From Cryptosporangium minutisporangium (GTDB lineage: Bacteria > Actinomycetota > Actinomycetes > Mycobacteriales > Cryptosporangiaceae): a DNA stretch of 64,000 nt. The stretch is taken from NCBI RefSeq assembly GCF_039536245.1, contig NZ_BAAAYN010000023.1, positions 378,875 to 442,874 of the forward strand, in the 5' to 3' direction. Of the stretch, positions 43,033-51,477 are shown one piece after another (the first letter of the stretch is position 1; each line of letters starts with the position of its first letter). The notes below the pieces were generated by a model. The model did not search any database and was not told the origin of the DNA. It saw nothing but the letters and a program-made list of their open reading frames with translations. A program made the position numbers and the translations under genes.

Positions 43033-43787
43033 TCGCCGTCGCCCGGGACGGTGCCGTCGCCACCGTCACGCTGAGCCGTCCCGACAAGCTCAACGCGCTG
43101 GACCGCAGCACCCGCTGGGAACTGATCGAGGCGCTCCGGAGCGTGGCCGCCGATGCGACCGTGCGCGCGGTCGTGCTGACCGGCACGGGCCGCGCGTTCT
43201 CCGTGGGGCAGGACCTGGCCGCCGTCGAGGAACTCGAGCACGCCGACGAGACCGTGGCCGGCACCTACAACCCGATCGCGCAGACGATAGCGACGATGCC
43301 CCAGCCGGTGATCGCCGCGGTCAACGGATTGGCGGTCGGTGCCGGGATGGGCCTGGCGCTCGCTTGTGACCAGCGTCTGGCCGCCGAGTCCGCGTCGTTC
43401 TCCTGCGCGTTCGGCAAGGTCGGGCTCGTACCCGACACCGCGGTGTCGTGGTACTTGGTCCGGGAGCTCGGCTACGCGCGCGCGTTCTGGTTCGCGGCCA
43501 GTGGTCGGCCGATTCCCGCCGCCGAGGCGCACCGGCTCGGGCTGCTCAACGAAGTGGTTGCCGACGACGAACTGGCGTCCCGTGCTCACGGGCTGGCCCA
43601 GCTGTTCGCGGCCGGGCCCGCGCACGCGCTCGCGCTGACCAAGCGGCAGTTCCGTGCGGTCTCCGAGCTTTCGTTCGAGGCCGCCCTCGCGTTGGAGGCG
43701 CGCCACCAGGGCGACGCCGCCGCGCACCCCGATCACGTCGAGGGCCGCACCGCGTTCGCGGAGAAACGGGCACCCCGGTGGGTGTAG
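43029..43787 (+). CDS. Enoyl-CoA hydratase/isomerase family protein
   Basis: This crotonase-fold protein has 252 residues from the ATG at 43029 (AGGAGGAAC upstream). The CoA and oxyanion-hole motifs are FSVGQDLAAV and NGLAVGAGMGLALACD. The second active-site segment CAFGKVGLVPDTAVSWYLVR has the Asp of PaaG-type isomerases or ring-opening enzymes and lacks the usual hydratase Glu pair. It therefore may isomerise or hydrolyse a cyclic enoyl-CoA. Longer upstream codons belong to the previous gene. Confidence 0.87.
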   Translation: MIAVARDGAVATVTLSRPDKLNALDRSTRWELIEALRSVAADATVRAVVLTGTGRAFSVGQDLAAVEELEHADETVAGTYNPIAQTIATMPQPVIAAVNGLAVGAGMGLALACDQRLAAESASFSCAFGKVGLVPDTAVSWYLVRELGYARAFWFAASGRPIPAAEAHRLGLLNEVVADDELASRAHGLAQLFAAGPAHALALTKRQFRAVSELSFEAALALEARHQGDAAAHPDHVEGRTAFAEKRAPRWV

Positions 43788-44452
43788 TTCTCGTCCACGG
43801 GCTGTGGCACGGCGCGTGGACGTGGGATGCGGTGCGTGCGGCGCTCACCGATCGCGGCGTGGACAGTGTCGCGGTCGAGCTGCCGTTGACCGATCTGAAC
43901 GCGGATGTGGCGACCACCCGTGCCGCGCTCGACGATCTCGGACGACCTGCCGTGCTGGTCGGCCATTCCTACGGCGGCGCGGTCATCACCGCGGCCGGGT
44001 CGCACCCGCTGGTACGGCACCTGCTGTACGTCGCGGCGTTCCAACTGGACGAGGGCGAGTCGGTCAGCCGACTCCTGCCCGGCGAGTCTTTCCCGGAGAC
44101 CTCGCTGCCGGAGGCGATGCGGGTGGAAGAGACGGAGGTCGGCCTCGACCCCGTGCTCGGCGCGCAGCTGCTCTACAGCGATGCGTCGGCGGATGTCGCT
44201 TCGGCGGCCACCGCCCGCCTGCGCCCGGTCGGCCGGAGACTGTTCCGCGGTGTACCGGCACCGATCGCGTGGCGCTCCACGCCGTCCACCTATCTCGTCT
44301 GCGCCGAGGACCGCGTCGTCCACCCGGAGTTGCAGCGTGCCATGGCCCGCCGTGCGACCCGCACCGTTGAGTGGCCGAGCGGGCACAGCCCCGCGCTGAC
44401 CCGCCCCGAGCAGGTGGCGGCGCTCCTCGCGGAAATCGCCGCCAGCTGCTGA
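43778..44452 (+). CDS. Alpha/beta-hydrolase
   Basis: This is an esterase-like alpha/beta-hydrolase of 224 residues. The start VGVVLVHGLWHGAWTWDAV holds the oxyanion HG motif. The nucleophile elbow is LVGHSYGGAVI (Ser), the acid lies in LVCAEDRVVHPE (Asp), and the base in WPSGHSPALTRP (His). The GTG at 43778 overlaps the end of the enoyl-CoA hydratase by 10 bases. Relatives include methyl ketone hydrolases and pyrethroid-hydrolase-like proteins; the substrate is unknown. Confidence 0.87.
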   Translation: MGVVLVHGLWHGAWTWDAVRAALTDRGVDSVAVELPLTDLNADVATTRAALDDLGRPAVLVGHSYGGAVITAAGSHPLVRHLLYVAAFQLDEGESVSRLLPGESFPETSLPEAMRVEETEVGLDPVLGAQLLYSDASADVASAATARLRPVGRRLFRGVPAPIAWRSTPSTYLVCAEDRVVHPELQRAMARRATRTVEWPSGHSPALTRPEQVAALLAEIAASC

Positions 44453-44461
44453 CGCTCCGAG

Positions 44462-45256
44462 TCAGCGCTCCTGCGGAGCCGTCTTCGTCACCAGGCGGCG
44501 GACGCCGGACAACCACCGGCCCGGGTCGGCGGCCTTCTGCGCCCAGTAGGCGCCGACCTCCGGATGCGGCAGGATCAGGAACCGCTCCTCGGCGAGGCCC
44601 TCGACGACCGACTGGGCGACGTCCTCCGGCGAGATCACTTCGCCGGAGGCGGCGACCACCGACGCAGCCGCGCTGCCCTCCTCCAGCGGATTCAGCAGCA
44701 ACGGCGTGGACACGCCGAGCGGGCACACCACGCTGACGCCGATCCCCCGGTCGCCGTAGGTCACGGCCAGCCACTCGGCCAGCCCGACCGCTCCGTGCTT
44801 GGTGACGGTGTACGGTGCATCCCCCGGCGTCGTCAGCAACCCCGCGGCCGAGGCGACGTTGAGTAGGTAGCCGCTCCCCCGCGCCAGCATCGACGGCGTC
44901 ACCGCCCGTGCCGCGTACACGTGCGCGAGGACGTTGACCGCGAAGACCTGCTGCCAGACGTCGGTCTCGACCTCGACGCCACCACCGGTGAACACGCCGG
45001 CGTTCGAGCAGAACAGGTCGATCCGGCCGTACTCGGCGAGCACTCGGTCGACGAGCGCGGTGACGGCCGCCTCGTCGGTGACGTCCGTGGTGTCGGCGGT
45101 TCCGCCGATCTCGTCGGCGACCTGCTGTGCCGCCGTGCCGTCGCGATCGCTGACGATCACCGTCGCCGCGCCGTCGGCGGCGAAGCGCCGGGCCAGCGCC
45201 GCACCGATGCCGCTGCCGGCACCGGTGACGACCACGACCGCATTCTCGACCTTCAC
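44462..45256 (-). CDS. Short-chain dehydrogenase/reductase
   Basis: This classical SDR has 264 residues. Cofactor motif VVTGAGSGIGAALARRFA, followed by acidic SDRD, which favours NAD(H). The structural motif is FCSNAGVFTGG, and the catalytic set is SAAGLLTTPGDAPYTVTKHG (Ser, Tyr, Lys). The GTG start overlaps the FAH hydrolase stop (GTGA). It is last in the leftward operon and ends 9 bases from the convergent hydrolase. Confidence 0.9.
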   Translation of the reverse strand: MKVENAVVVVTGAGSGIGAALARRFAADGAATVIVSDRDGTAAQQVADEIGGTADTTDVTDEAAVTALVDRVLAEYGRIDLFCSNAGVFTGGGVEVETDVWQQVFAVNVLAHVYAARAVTPSMLARGSGYLLNVASAAGLLTTPGDAPYTVTKHGAVGLAEWLAVTYGDRGIGVSVVCPLGVSTPLLLNPLEEGSAAASVVAASGEVISPEDVAQSVVEGLAEERFLILPHPEVGAYWAQKAADPGRWLSGVRRLVTKTAPQER

Positions 45257-46170
45257 TGAACGCTCTCCTTGATTCTCCGCCGTGCCTTGGGAATCTCCAC
45301 CGGAGCAGACCCGGGAACCAGCCGGTTCTCGATGGAGCCCAGCTGCTCGACCTCGATGCGGACGACGTCCCCGGCCTTCAGCCAGTCCGGTGCGGTCTCC
45401 GGCTGTGTCCGTTTGATCTCCGCGAGGCACCCGGTGCCGCAGGTACCCGATCCGAGCACGTCCCCGGGCCGGACCACCGTGCCCCGGGAGGCGTAGGCCA
45501 CCAGATCCCCGAACGACCACGACATGTTCGCGGTGGTGTCCCCGCCGGTCCGCGCGCCGTTGAGCCGGACTTCGGTGCGCAGCGCGAGCCGGCCGTCCTC
45601 GACGAAGTCGGCGAGCTCGTCGGCGGTCACCAGCCACGGCCCGAGCGTGATCGCCGCGTCCTTGGACTTGGATGGGCCCATCGGCTGCTTGAACTCCGCG
45701 ACCTGCAGGTCGCGGGCCGACCAGTCGTTCATGATCGTGTAGCCGACGATGTGCGCGGCGCCCTGCTCCGGAGTCAGATCCGAGCCTGCCTTGCCGATCA
45801 CCGCGGCGACTTCGAGTTCGTAGTCGTACTGCGTCACCAGCGGCGGCATCCGGACCTCGCCGTACGGCGCGACGATCGCGGCCGGATTGGAGAAGTAGAA
45901 TAGCGGCTGGTCGTACCACTCCTCGGGGACCGCACCGGCCAGCGCGGCCAGGTGCTGTTCGTAGGTCAGGAAGTCCCGTACCGACGGCGGCGCCAGCAGC
46001 GGCCCGAACACCGCCTCCTCGACTCCGATCGCGTCGCGGGTGCGGAGCGCCTCGACACCCTCGGCGATGACGTCGAGCAGCGTCGGCCCCGGTGCAGCCA
46101 GCCGGATCACGTCCCCGTCCAGGACACCGACGCGGGCGCCCTCCGCGGTCAGCACCGTCGTCAGCCGCAT
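45253..46170 (-). CDS. Fumarylacetoacetate hydrolase family protein (first of two)
   Basis: This metal-dependent hydrolase or decarboxylase of the FAH superfamily has 305 residues. Metal ligands are in YDYELEVAAVIGK (two Glu) and NDWSARDLQ (Asp), and the substrate region is KQPMGPSKSKDAAITLGPWL. Related enzymes cleave C-C bonds of 2-oxo-acid ring-cleavage products such as fumarylpyruvate or 5-oxopent-3-ene-1,2,5-tricarboxylate. It lies 1 base from the cyclase-family gene and overlaps the SDR gene. Confidence 0.9.
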   Translation of the reverse strand: MRLTTVLTAEGARVGVLDGDVIRLAAPGPTLLDVIAEGVEALRTRDAIGVEEAVFGPLLAPPSVRDFLTYEQHLAALAGAVPEEWYDQPLFYFSNPAAIVAPYGEVRMPPLVTQYDYELEVAAVIGKAGSDLTPEQGAAHIVGYTIMNDWSARDLQVAEFKQPMGPSKSKDAAITLGPWLVTADELADFVEDGRLALRTEVRLNGARTGGDTTANMSWSFGDLVAYASRGTVVRPGDVLGSGTCGTGCLAEIKRTQPETAPDWLKAGDVVRIEVEQLGSIENRLVPGSAPVEIPKARRRIKESVQ

Positions 46171-46171
46171 G

Positions 46172-47164
46172 TCACTTCACCGCCACGGGGTTGACCGGCG
46201 AGCCGACCGCCCGGGTGAACGGCAGCGGCTGCGCCGCAAGGAGGAACTCGTAGACGCCGTCCTCCGCGCAGTCCGCGGCGAGCGCGTCCGGATCCCACAT
46301 CTCACCCAGCAGAAGGCCGATGTGCGGCAGGGCGACCTGGTGGAGCGGCTGCATCGCGTCCGGCCACTCGTTGGGTCGCACCTCCACGCCCCAGGTGTCG
46401 GTGGCGACCGCCGCGATCTCGGTGCGGTGCAGCCATCCGGCGGTCTCGAACGACAGACCCGGTGCCGGGCCGCCCGCGTAGGAGCCCCAGCCTTCGCCCG
46501 CGGCGAGGCGTCGCCGGACGCGGGTGAGCTGACCGGTCCGCACCAGTACGAGGTCGCCCCGGCCGACGCTCGTGCCCTGGCGGCGGATCGTCTCGTCCAG
46601 ATCCGCGCTCGTGATCGGACAGCCGTCCGGCAGCTCGCCGTTCTCGCCCAGTGCCCGACCGACGTCGAGCAGCACGCCTCGGCCGATCACCGGCGCGGCG
46701 ATCCGTTCGATGCCGGTCGCGAAGTCGCCCTCGCTGGTCACGACCTCCCGACCGGCCCGGCCGTTCCAGGCCACGCCGTGATCGAACACGTGCCCCAGCC
46801 CGTCCCACTGCGTACTGCACTGCAGCGGCATGAACACCGCGTCGTCGGCGACCGAGAGCCCGTGCGGCAACCCCATCTGTTCCGGGGTGTCCATGCCGGT
46901 CGAGGTCATCGTGTGCACGGGGTTGACCCGGCGTTTCCACCCGAACTGCGGCCCGTTCTCGTCGAACGGCAGCGAGAGGCTGAAGCTGGCACCACGCCGG
47001 ATCAGGCTCGCGGCCGCGGCGCGCTTGGCGTCGTCAAGAAAGTTCACCGTTCCGACGCCGTCGTCGGCCCCCCACCGATTCCAGTTGCTGTGCCGCTTCG
47101 CCGCCTCGGCGATCGCTGCCTCGGGATCCGACCCGAACTCCGCGGTGACGTCGTAGCCGATCAC
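46172..47164 (-). CDS. Cyclase-family (kynurenine formamidase-like) metal hydrolase
   Basis: This protein has 330 residues from the GTG at 47164, which overlaps the amidohydrolase stop (GTGA); the longer open frame is a shadow. The family motif appears as QCSTQWDGLGHVFDHG, a variant of the usual HxGTHxDxPxH metal site. NWNRWGADDGVGTVNFL near the N-terminus is typical of the subgroup found in aromatic catabolism. It is likely to hydrolyse an amide or lactone-like intermediate. Confidence 0.87.
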   Translation of the reverse strand: MIGYDVTAEFGSDPEAAIAEAAKRHSNWNRWGADDGVGTVNFLDDAKRAAAASLIRRGASFSLSLPFDENGPQFGWKRRVNPVHTMTSTGMDTPEQMGLPHGLSVADDAVFMPLQCSTQWDGLGHVFDHGVAWNGRAGREVVTSEGDFATGIERIAAPVIGRGVLLDVGRALGENGELPDGCPITSADLDETIRRQGTSVGRGDLVLVRTGQLTRVRRRLAAGEGWGSYAGGPAPGLSFETAGWLHRTEIAAVATDTWGVEVRPNEWPDAMQPLHQVALPHIGLLLGEMWDPDALAADCAEDGVYEFLLAAQPLPFTRAVGSPVNPVAVK

Positions 47165-48156
47165 TGTTCCAGCCCCAGGAGTCGGGCGGCGTTGCCGCCG
47201 CGGATCGCGTCGGTCGTCGCGGCGTCGAGACCGGCGGCCTCCAGCCGGTCGACCGGGTCGTCGACGCCCATGTCGAACGGGTAGTCGGAGCCGAGCGTCA
47301 CCTGCGAAGCCCCCATCACCGCGACGAGATGCCGCAGCTGTTCGGGTGTGTAGACCAGCGAGTCGACGAACGTCCGGCGCAGCAGCGCGCTCGGCGGCTC
47401 GGTCGTCGTCCGCGCGTCGGAGCGGGCGGCCCAGGCGTGGTCGGCGCGAACGACGTACGACGGCAGGTAACCACCGCCGTGCGCGGACCAGACTCGTAGC
47501 CGCGGATGGCGTTCGAGCACTCCCGAGAAGAGCAGACGGGAGAGCGCCAACGCTGTCTCGGTCGGGTTCCCCACGCTGTTGAACAGGTAGTACGCGTTGA
47601 GCCGCTCGCCGAGCGTGCACCCCCAGGGGTGGATCAACACAGCGAGGTCCAGCTCTTCGGCGGCGGCCCAGAATTCCGTGAGGGACGGGTCGTCCAGCTC
47701 GCGGTCCGGCCCTGCGGCCGTCGAGATCTGCACCCCGCGCAGGCCCAGGTCAGCGGCCGCCCGCAACTGCGACACGACGAGGCTCGGATGCTGCAACGAC
47801 ACCGTGCCGATCGGGATCAGCCGGGTCGGCTCTTTCGCGCAGTAGGCAGCCACGCCCTCGTTGGTGGTAGCCACGATGCGCGACGCCAGATCCGGATCAG
47901 CCCACGCGTGCGGCAACGGCACCGCACTCACCGCCTGGACGTCCACCCGCGCGGCGTCCATCGCGGCGAGGCGCACCTCGAGGTCGGTCAGCCTGGGTCC
48001 CAGCTCGGCGATCTGCTGGACGTTCACGGCCAGCGATGCGGGGCCGAGTGTGGCCGCGTCGATCTGCCGCTGACGGACCAAGCCCGGGTGGCCGTCGATC
48101 AGCGCGTCGACTGCCGGGACCGCCAGGTGGGCGTGGACATCGATCGCTTGGGTCAC
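47161..48156 (-). CDS. Amidohydrolase of the ACMSD-like decarboxylase/hydrolase family
   Basis: This TIM-barrel metal enzyme has 331 residues. Zinc ligands are in IDVHAHL (N-terminus), VLIHPWGC (His), WSAHGGGYLPS (His) and TLGSDYPFD (Asp). This set is shared by ACMS decarboxylase, gamma-resorcylate decarboxylase and 4-oxalomesaconate-type hydrolases. The N-terminal motif and Asp-containing SDYPFD fit a decarboxylase or hydrolase of unsaturated acids. GTG start at 48156. It is the first gene of the leftward operon, 122 bases after a LysR gene on the same strand. Confidence 0.87.
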   Translation of the reverse strand: MTQAIDVHAHLAVPAVDALIDGHPGLVRQRQIDAATLGPASLAVNVQQIAELGPRLTDLEVRLAAMDAARVDVQAVSAVPLPHAWADPDLASRIVATTNEGVAAYCAKEPTRLIPIGTVSLQHPSLVVSQLRAAADLGLRGVQISTAAGPDRELDDPSLTEFWAAAEELDLAVLIHPWGCTLGERLNAYYLFNSVGNPTETALALSRLLFSGVLERHPRLRVWSAHGGGYLPSYVVRADHAWAARSDARTTTEPPSALLRRTFVDSLVYTPEQLRHLVAVMGASQVTLGSDYPFDMGVDDPVDRLEAAGLDAATTDAIRGGNAARLLGLEQ

Positions 48157-48263
48157 GTCATCTCATCCCTTCGCCACCGCGACGGCATTGCCACGGCGTG
48201 CGAACAGCATCGAACGTCGGCGGCGACAGGGGAACTTGCGATTCCGTATGCCCTGGCATTCAG

Positions 48264-48278
48264 CGCATCAATGATGCG
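48264..48278. promoter_or_regulatory. Perfect palindrome upstream of the leftward catabolic operon
   Basis: CGCATCAATGATGCG consists of exact 7-bp arms around A. It abuts the LysR stop codon and lies 108 bases before the amidohydrolase start. The position fits an activator or repressor site for the amidohydrolase operon; the LysR protein or an unseen regulator could bind. Confidence 0.6.
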
Positions 48279-49208
48279 TCAATCAGGCAGACCCGCGTTC
48301 TCGGCAGTGGCAACCGCCAAGAGTTCCCCGCGCAGCCACACGTGGCCGGGGTCCCGGTCGCGCCGGGTGTGCCAGTACGCCGACTGCTGCAGCGGCTGGA
48401 GCGGGATCTCCGGCTCGAGAATGCGGATGTCCGCGGCGGCGGCGACGCGCCGGGCCAACCGCTCGGGCACCATCGCGACGAGCTCCGTTCCGGCCAGCAT
48501 GAACGGCATCGTCATGAAGGTGCTGGCGGTCGCGACGACATGCCGCACGCACCCGGCGGCGTCCAGTTCGTCCTCGAAGATCGCGCGCGCGCCCTCGACG
48601 GTGTACATGAGGTACGGCGAGGCGGCCAGGAGCTCCGCGTCCAGCCGATCTCCCGCGCTGGGGTGGCCGGTCCATACCGCGCCGACGAAGCGATCGCTGA
48701 GCACCGGCAGCCGGGAGCAGGCCGGGAGGACGTCGTCACCGACGATCCGGTCGGGCAGGATCGCGATGTCCAGCTCGTCCCGCTGCAGCGCGGTCAGGTA
48801 GCGCGCACCGACCGGCGCCGCGTCCAACCGGAGGCCGGCCGCCAGGCCCGACAGCCGGCCCAGCAGCGGCCGGAGAAGCATCGCCCCGACGTAGTCGCTC
48901 GCGATAACCGTGAACCTCCGGCTGTCACTCGCCGGATCGAAGACCGGCGGCCGGACGATCGTCTGTTCGATCGTCGCCAAGACCTCGCGCACGGGCTCGA
49001 TGAGCGACTCCGCCCGCGGCGTCAGCTCCAGGTAGCGGCCGTGCTTGGTGAGCAGCTCGTCGCCGAGGACCTTGCGCAGCCGGGCCAGCGCCGTGCTCGT
49101 GGCGGGCTGGGACATGTGCAGGCTCTCGGCGGCACGCGTGACGTTCTTCTCCCGCAGTAGCGCGTCGAGCACCACCAACAAGTTCAGGTCGACCTGTCCG
49201 AGCTTCAT
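48279..49208 (-). CDS. LysR-family regulator between the two catabolic operons
   Basis: This NodD/NahR-like LysR regulator has 309 residues from the ATG at 49208. The DNA-binding domain is KLGQVDLNLLVVLDALLREK, then VTRAAESLHMSQPATSTALA. The effector domain starts FTVIASDYVGAMLLRPLL and includes LDIAILPDRIVGDDVL. The Asp-Leu-Asn-Leu-Leu start is typical of regulators that sense aromatic or dicarboxylic inducers. It is divergent from the dioxygenase operon and upstream of the amidohydrolase operon, so it may control both. Confidence 0.9.
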   Translation of the reverse strand: MKLGQVDLNLLVVLDALLREKNVTRAAESLHMSQPATSTALARLRKVLGDELLTKHGRYLELTPRAESLIEPVREVLATIEQTIVRPPVFDPASDSRRFTVIASDYVGAMLLRPLLGRLSGLAAGLRLDAAPVGARYLTALQRDELDIAILPDRIVGDDVLPACSRLPVLSDRFVGAVWTGHPSAGDRLDAELLAASPYLMYTVEGARAIFEDELDAAGCVRHVVATASTFMTMPFMLAGTELVAMVPERLARRVAAAADIRILEPEIPLQPLQQSAYWHTRRDRDPGHVWLRGELLAVATAENAGLPD

Positions 49209-49371
49209 CGCTCTCCTCACGATCCCGGTCGGCGCTGACGTTACCGACCTCGACGCGCAGTCCGGCCATGCCGCTGACGAATCGGAGCGATAGCAACCAT
49301 GCATTTCCGCCCCGCCCCGCTGATTCCTAGCGTCGTCGACAGCAAGGAATCCCGCCGTCATCGGAGACATC

Positions 49372-50301
49372 ATGGGCAGCCTCATCGCGAAACTCGGCTA
49401 CGTCGGCGTCCAAACCCCCCGCTACGAGGAGTTCCGTACCTGGGGACCCGAGGTGCTGGGCTGCATGCTCGGCCCCGACGGGGAGGACGGCGCCGTCCGC
49501 CTGAAGATCGACGACGCCGACTACCGGCTGTCGTTCCACCCCGGTGAGGAGTACCGCACCGCCTACGCCGGCTGGGAGGTGCTCAACCACCGGGACCTCG
49601 ATGCGGCGATCAAGCGCCTGGAGGACAACGGCGCCAAGCCCCGCTACGCCGACGAGGCCACCACCGCCGCGCGCGGCGTCCAGCGGCTCGTGCAGTTCGA
49701 GGACCCGTTCGGCCTGCCCCTGGAGCTGTTCTGCTACCAGGAGGCCAACTACCACTACTGGCACCCGCCGCGCCCGCACGCCGGCTTCGTCACCAAGGAG
49801 CAGGGCCTCGGGCACGTCGTCTTCGCCGTCCCGGACGCGCGAAAGGCCGTCGACTTCTACATCGACGCGATGGGCTTCATCCCCAGCGAGGTGCTGACGA
49901 TGAACGAGCCGCTCGGTGAGATGTGGTTCCTCCGGGTCAACCCGCGCCACCACAGCGTCGCGTTCCTCGAGGTCCCGAACTCGGTCGGCCTGCACCACGT
50001 CTACCTCGAGTCGGTCGACCTCGACGACGTCGGCTACTCCTACTTCGACGTGCTCGGTGGCGACGCCAACCCCGACCTGCAGATGGCGTTCGGCCGGCAC
50101 ATCGGCGACCAGGTCATCTCCTACTACATCCATACCCCCGGCGGCTTCATGATCGAGTACGGCTGGGGCGGCCTGGCGATCGACGAGATGGACAAGCGCT
50201 CGCCCAACAACCTCAACTTCCGCAACGGCAAGCGGCAGGAGATGTGGGGCCACAAGTTCCGCTTCCAGCCGAACGAGGCCGTCCACCCGTATCAGGCCTG
50301 A
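49372..50301 (+). CDS. Extradiol ring-cleavage dioxygenase (type I, VOC fold)
   Basis: This two-module vicinal oxygen chelate protein has 309 residues, of the 2,3-dihydroxybiphenyl 1,2-dioxygenase type. The Fe(II) ligands expected in the second module are visible: His in GLGHVVFAVPD, His in VGLHHVYLES and Glu in GGFMIEYGWGG. It should cleave a catechol next to one hydroxyl. It is first in a seven-gene rightward operon, 70 bases downstream of the LysR/dioxygenase promoter half. The N-terminal module (LGYVGVQTPRYEEFRTWG) is degenerate, as in the family. Confidence 0.92.
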   Translation: MGSLIAKLGYVGVQTPRYEEFRTWGPEVLGCMLGPDGEDGAVRLKIDDADYRLSFHPGEEYRTAYAGWEVLNHRDLDAAIKRLEDNGAKPRYADEATTAARGVQRLVQFEDPFGLPLELFCYQEANYHYWHPPRPHAGFVTKEQGLGHVVFAVPDARKAVDFYIDAMGFIPSEVLTMNEPLGEMWFLRVNPRHHSVAFLEVPNSVGLHHVYLESVDLDDVGYSYFDVLGGDANPDLQMAFGRHIGDQVISYYIHTPGGFMIEYGWGGLAIDEMDKRSPNNLNFRNGKRQEMWGHKFRFQPNEAVHPYQA

Positions 50302-50334
50302 TCACCGCCTTCAACCGGACAAAGGAGTCCTGTC

Positions 50335-51465
50335 ATGCCCGCGGTGAACCACGTCCTGGTCGTGGGCGGCGGAGCGGCCGGAGCGGCCGCCGCCATCCTG
50401 CTCGCGGACGCCGGTGTGGCCGTCGACCTCGTCGAGGTCATGCCCGCGGTGACCGCCCTGGGGTCCGGCATCACGCTGCAGGGCAACGCCCTGCGCGTGC
50501 TCCGGCAGCTCGGTGTGCTCGACGACTGCCTCGCGCTCGGCTACCCGTTCTCGAAGCTGGTCATCCGCGCTCCGGACCCGGCCGCCACGGTGGTCGCCGA
50601 GGTCGACGACCTCCCGTTCGGCGGTCCCGACCTGCCGTCGACCATGGGTATGTACCGGCCGGACCTCGCGCGGATCCTGATGGCCCGCGCCGATCGGGCC
50701 GGCGCCAAGGTTCGGTTCTCGACCACCGTCGACACCTTCCAGCAGGACGACCACGGGGTGAACGTCCGCTTCTCCGACGGCACGTCCGGACGCTACGACC
50801 TGGTCGTGGGCGCCGACGGGGTGCGCTCAGCCCTGCGGCGCGCGCTGGGCATCCAGCTGGAGACCCGGTCCGTGGGGTTGGGCGCCTGGCGCATGTTCGG
50901 TCCGCGGCCGGCGGAGATCACGGCGTTCAACGTCATCTTCGGAGGGCCCTCGCACATGGTCAGTGTGTGCCCGACCTCGGAGGACACCGCGTACTGGTCG
51001 CTCCTGGAGGACGCGCAGGACCGCAGCGGGCAGAGCCCGGACGAACGGTTGGCGACGTTCCGGGAGCTGACCCGGGGCTACCACGGCCCGTGGGACGAGG
51101 TCCGGGACGCGTTCACCGACCCCGCGAAGCTGCACTACACGTGGTTCGAGACCCACCTGCTGGACGCGCCGTGGCACCGCGGCCGCGTCGTGCTCATCGG
51201 CGACGCCACCCACGTCTGTCCGCCCACCATCGCGCAGGGCGCGGCGATGGGCCTGGAGGACGCGGCCGTCCTCGCCGAGCTGCTCACGACGTCCGACCGG
51301 GTCGACGAGACGCTCTGGGAGGCGTTCATGGCGCGCCGCCACGACCGGGTGAAGACCGTCGTCGACGCCTCGGTGCAGATCGCGCAGTGGAACCTCGACC
51401 ACGTCCAGGGCGACGTCCCCACGGTGACCCGCCGGGTCGCCGCCGTCGTCAGCCAACCGGCCTGA
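50335..51465 (+). CDS. FAD-dependent aromatic monooxygenase
   Basis: This PHBH-fold flavin hydroxylase has 376 residues. The FAD motif is VLVVGGGAAGAAAAILLADAG. The DG motif is LVVGADGVRSALRRAL, and the third is RVVLIGDATHVCPPTIAQGA. It probably hydroxylates the aromatic ring before cleavage by the neighbouring dioxygenase. AAAGGAG precedes the ATG. It sits in the same operon, 33 bases after the dioxygenase and 12 before the dehydrogenase. Confidence 0.91.
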   Translation: MPAVNHVLVVGGGAAGAAAAILLADAGVAVDLVEVMPAVTALGSGITLQGNALRVLRQLGVLDDCLALGYPFSKLVIRAPDPAATVVAEVDDLPFGGPDLPSTMGMYRPDLARILMARADRAGAKVRFSTTVDTFQQDDHGVNVRFSDGTSGRYDLVVGADGVRSALRRALGIQLETRSVGLGAWRMFGPRPAEITAFNVIFGGPSHMVSVCPTSEDTAYWSLLEDAQDRSGQSPDERLATFRELTRGYHGPWDEVRDAFTDPAKLHYTWFETHLLDAPWHRGRVVLIGDATHVCPPTIAQGAAMGLEDAAVLAELLTTSDRVDETLWEAFMARRHDRVKTVVDASVQIAQWNLDHVQGDVPTVTRRVAAVVSQPA

Positions 51466-51477
51466 AGGAGATCACCC

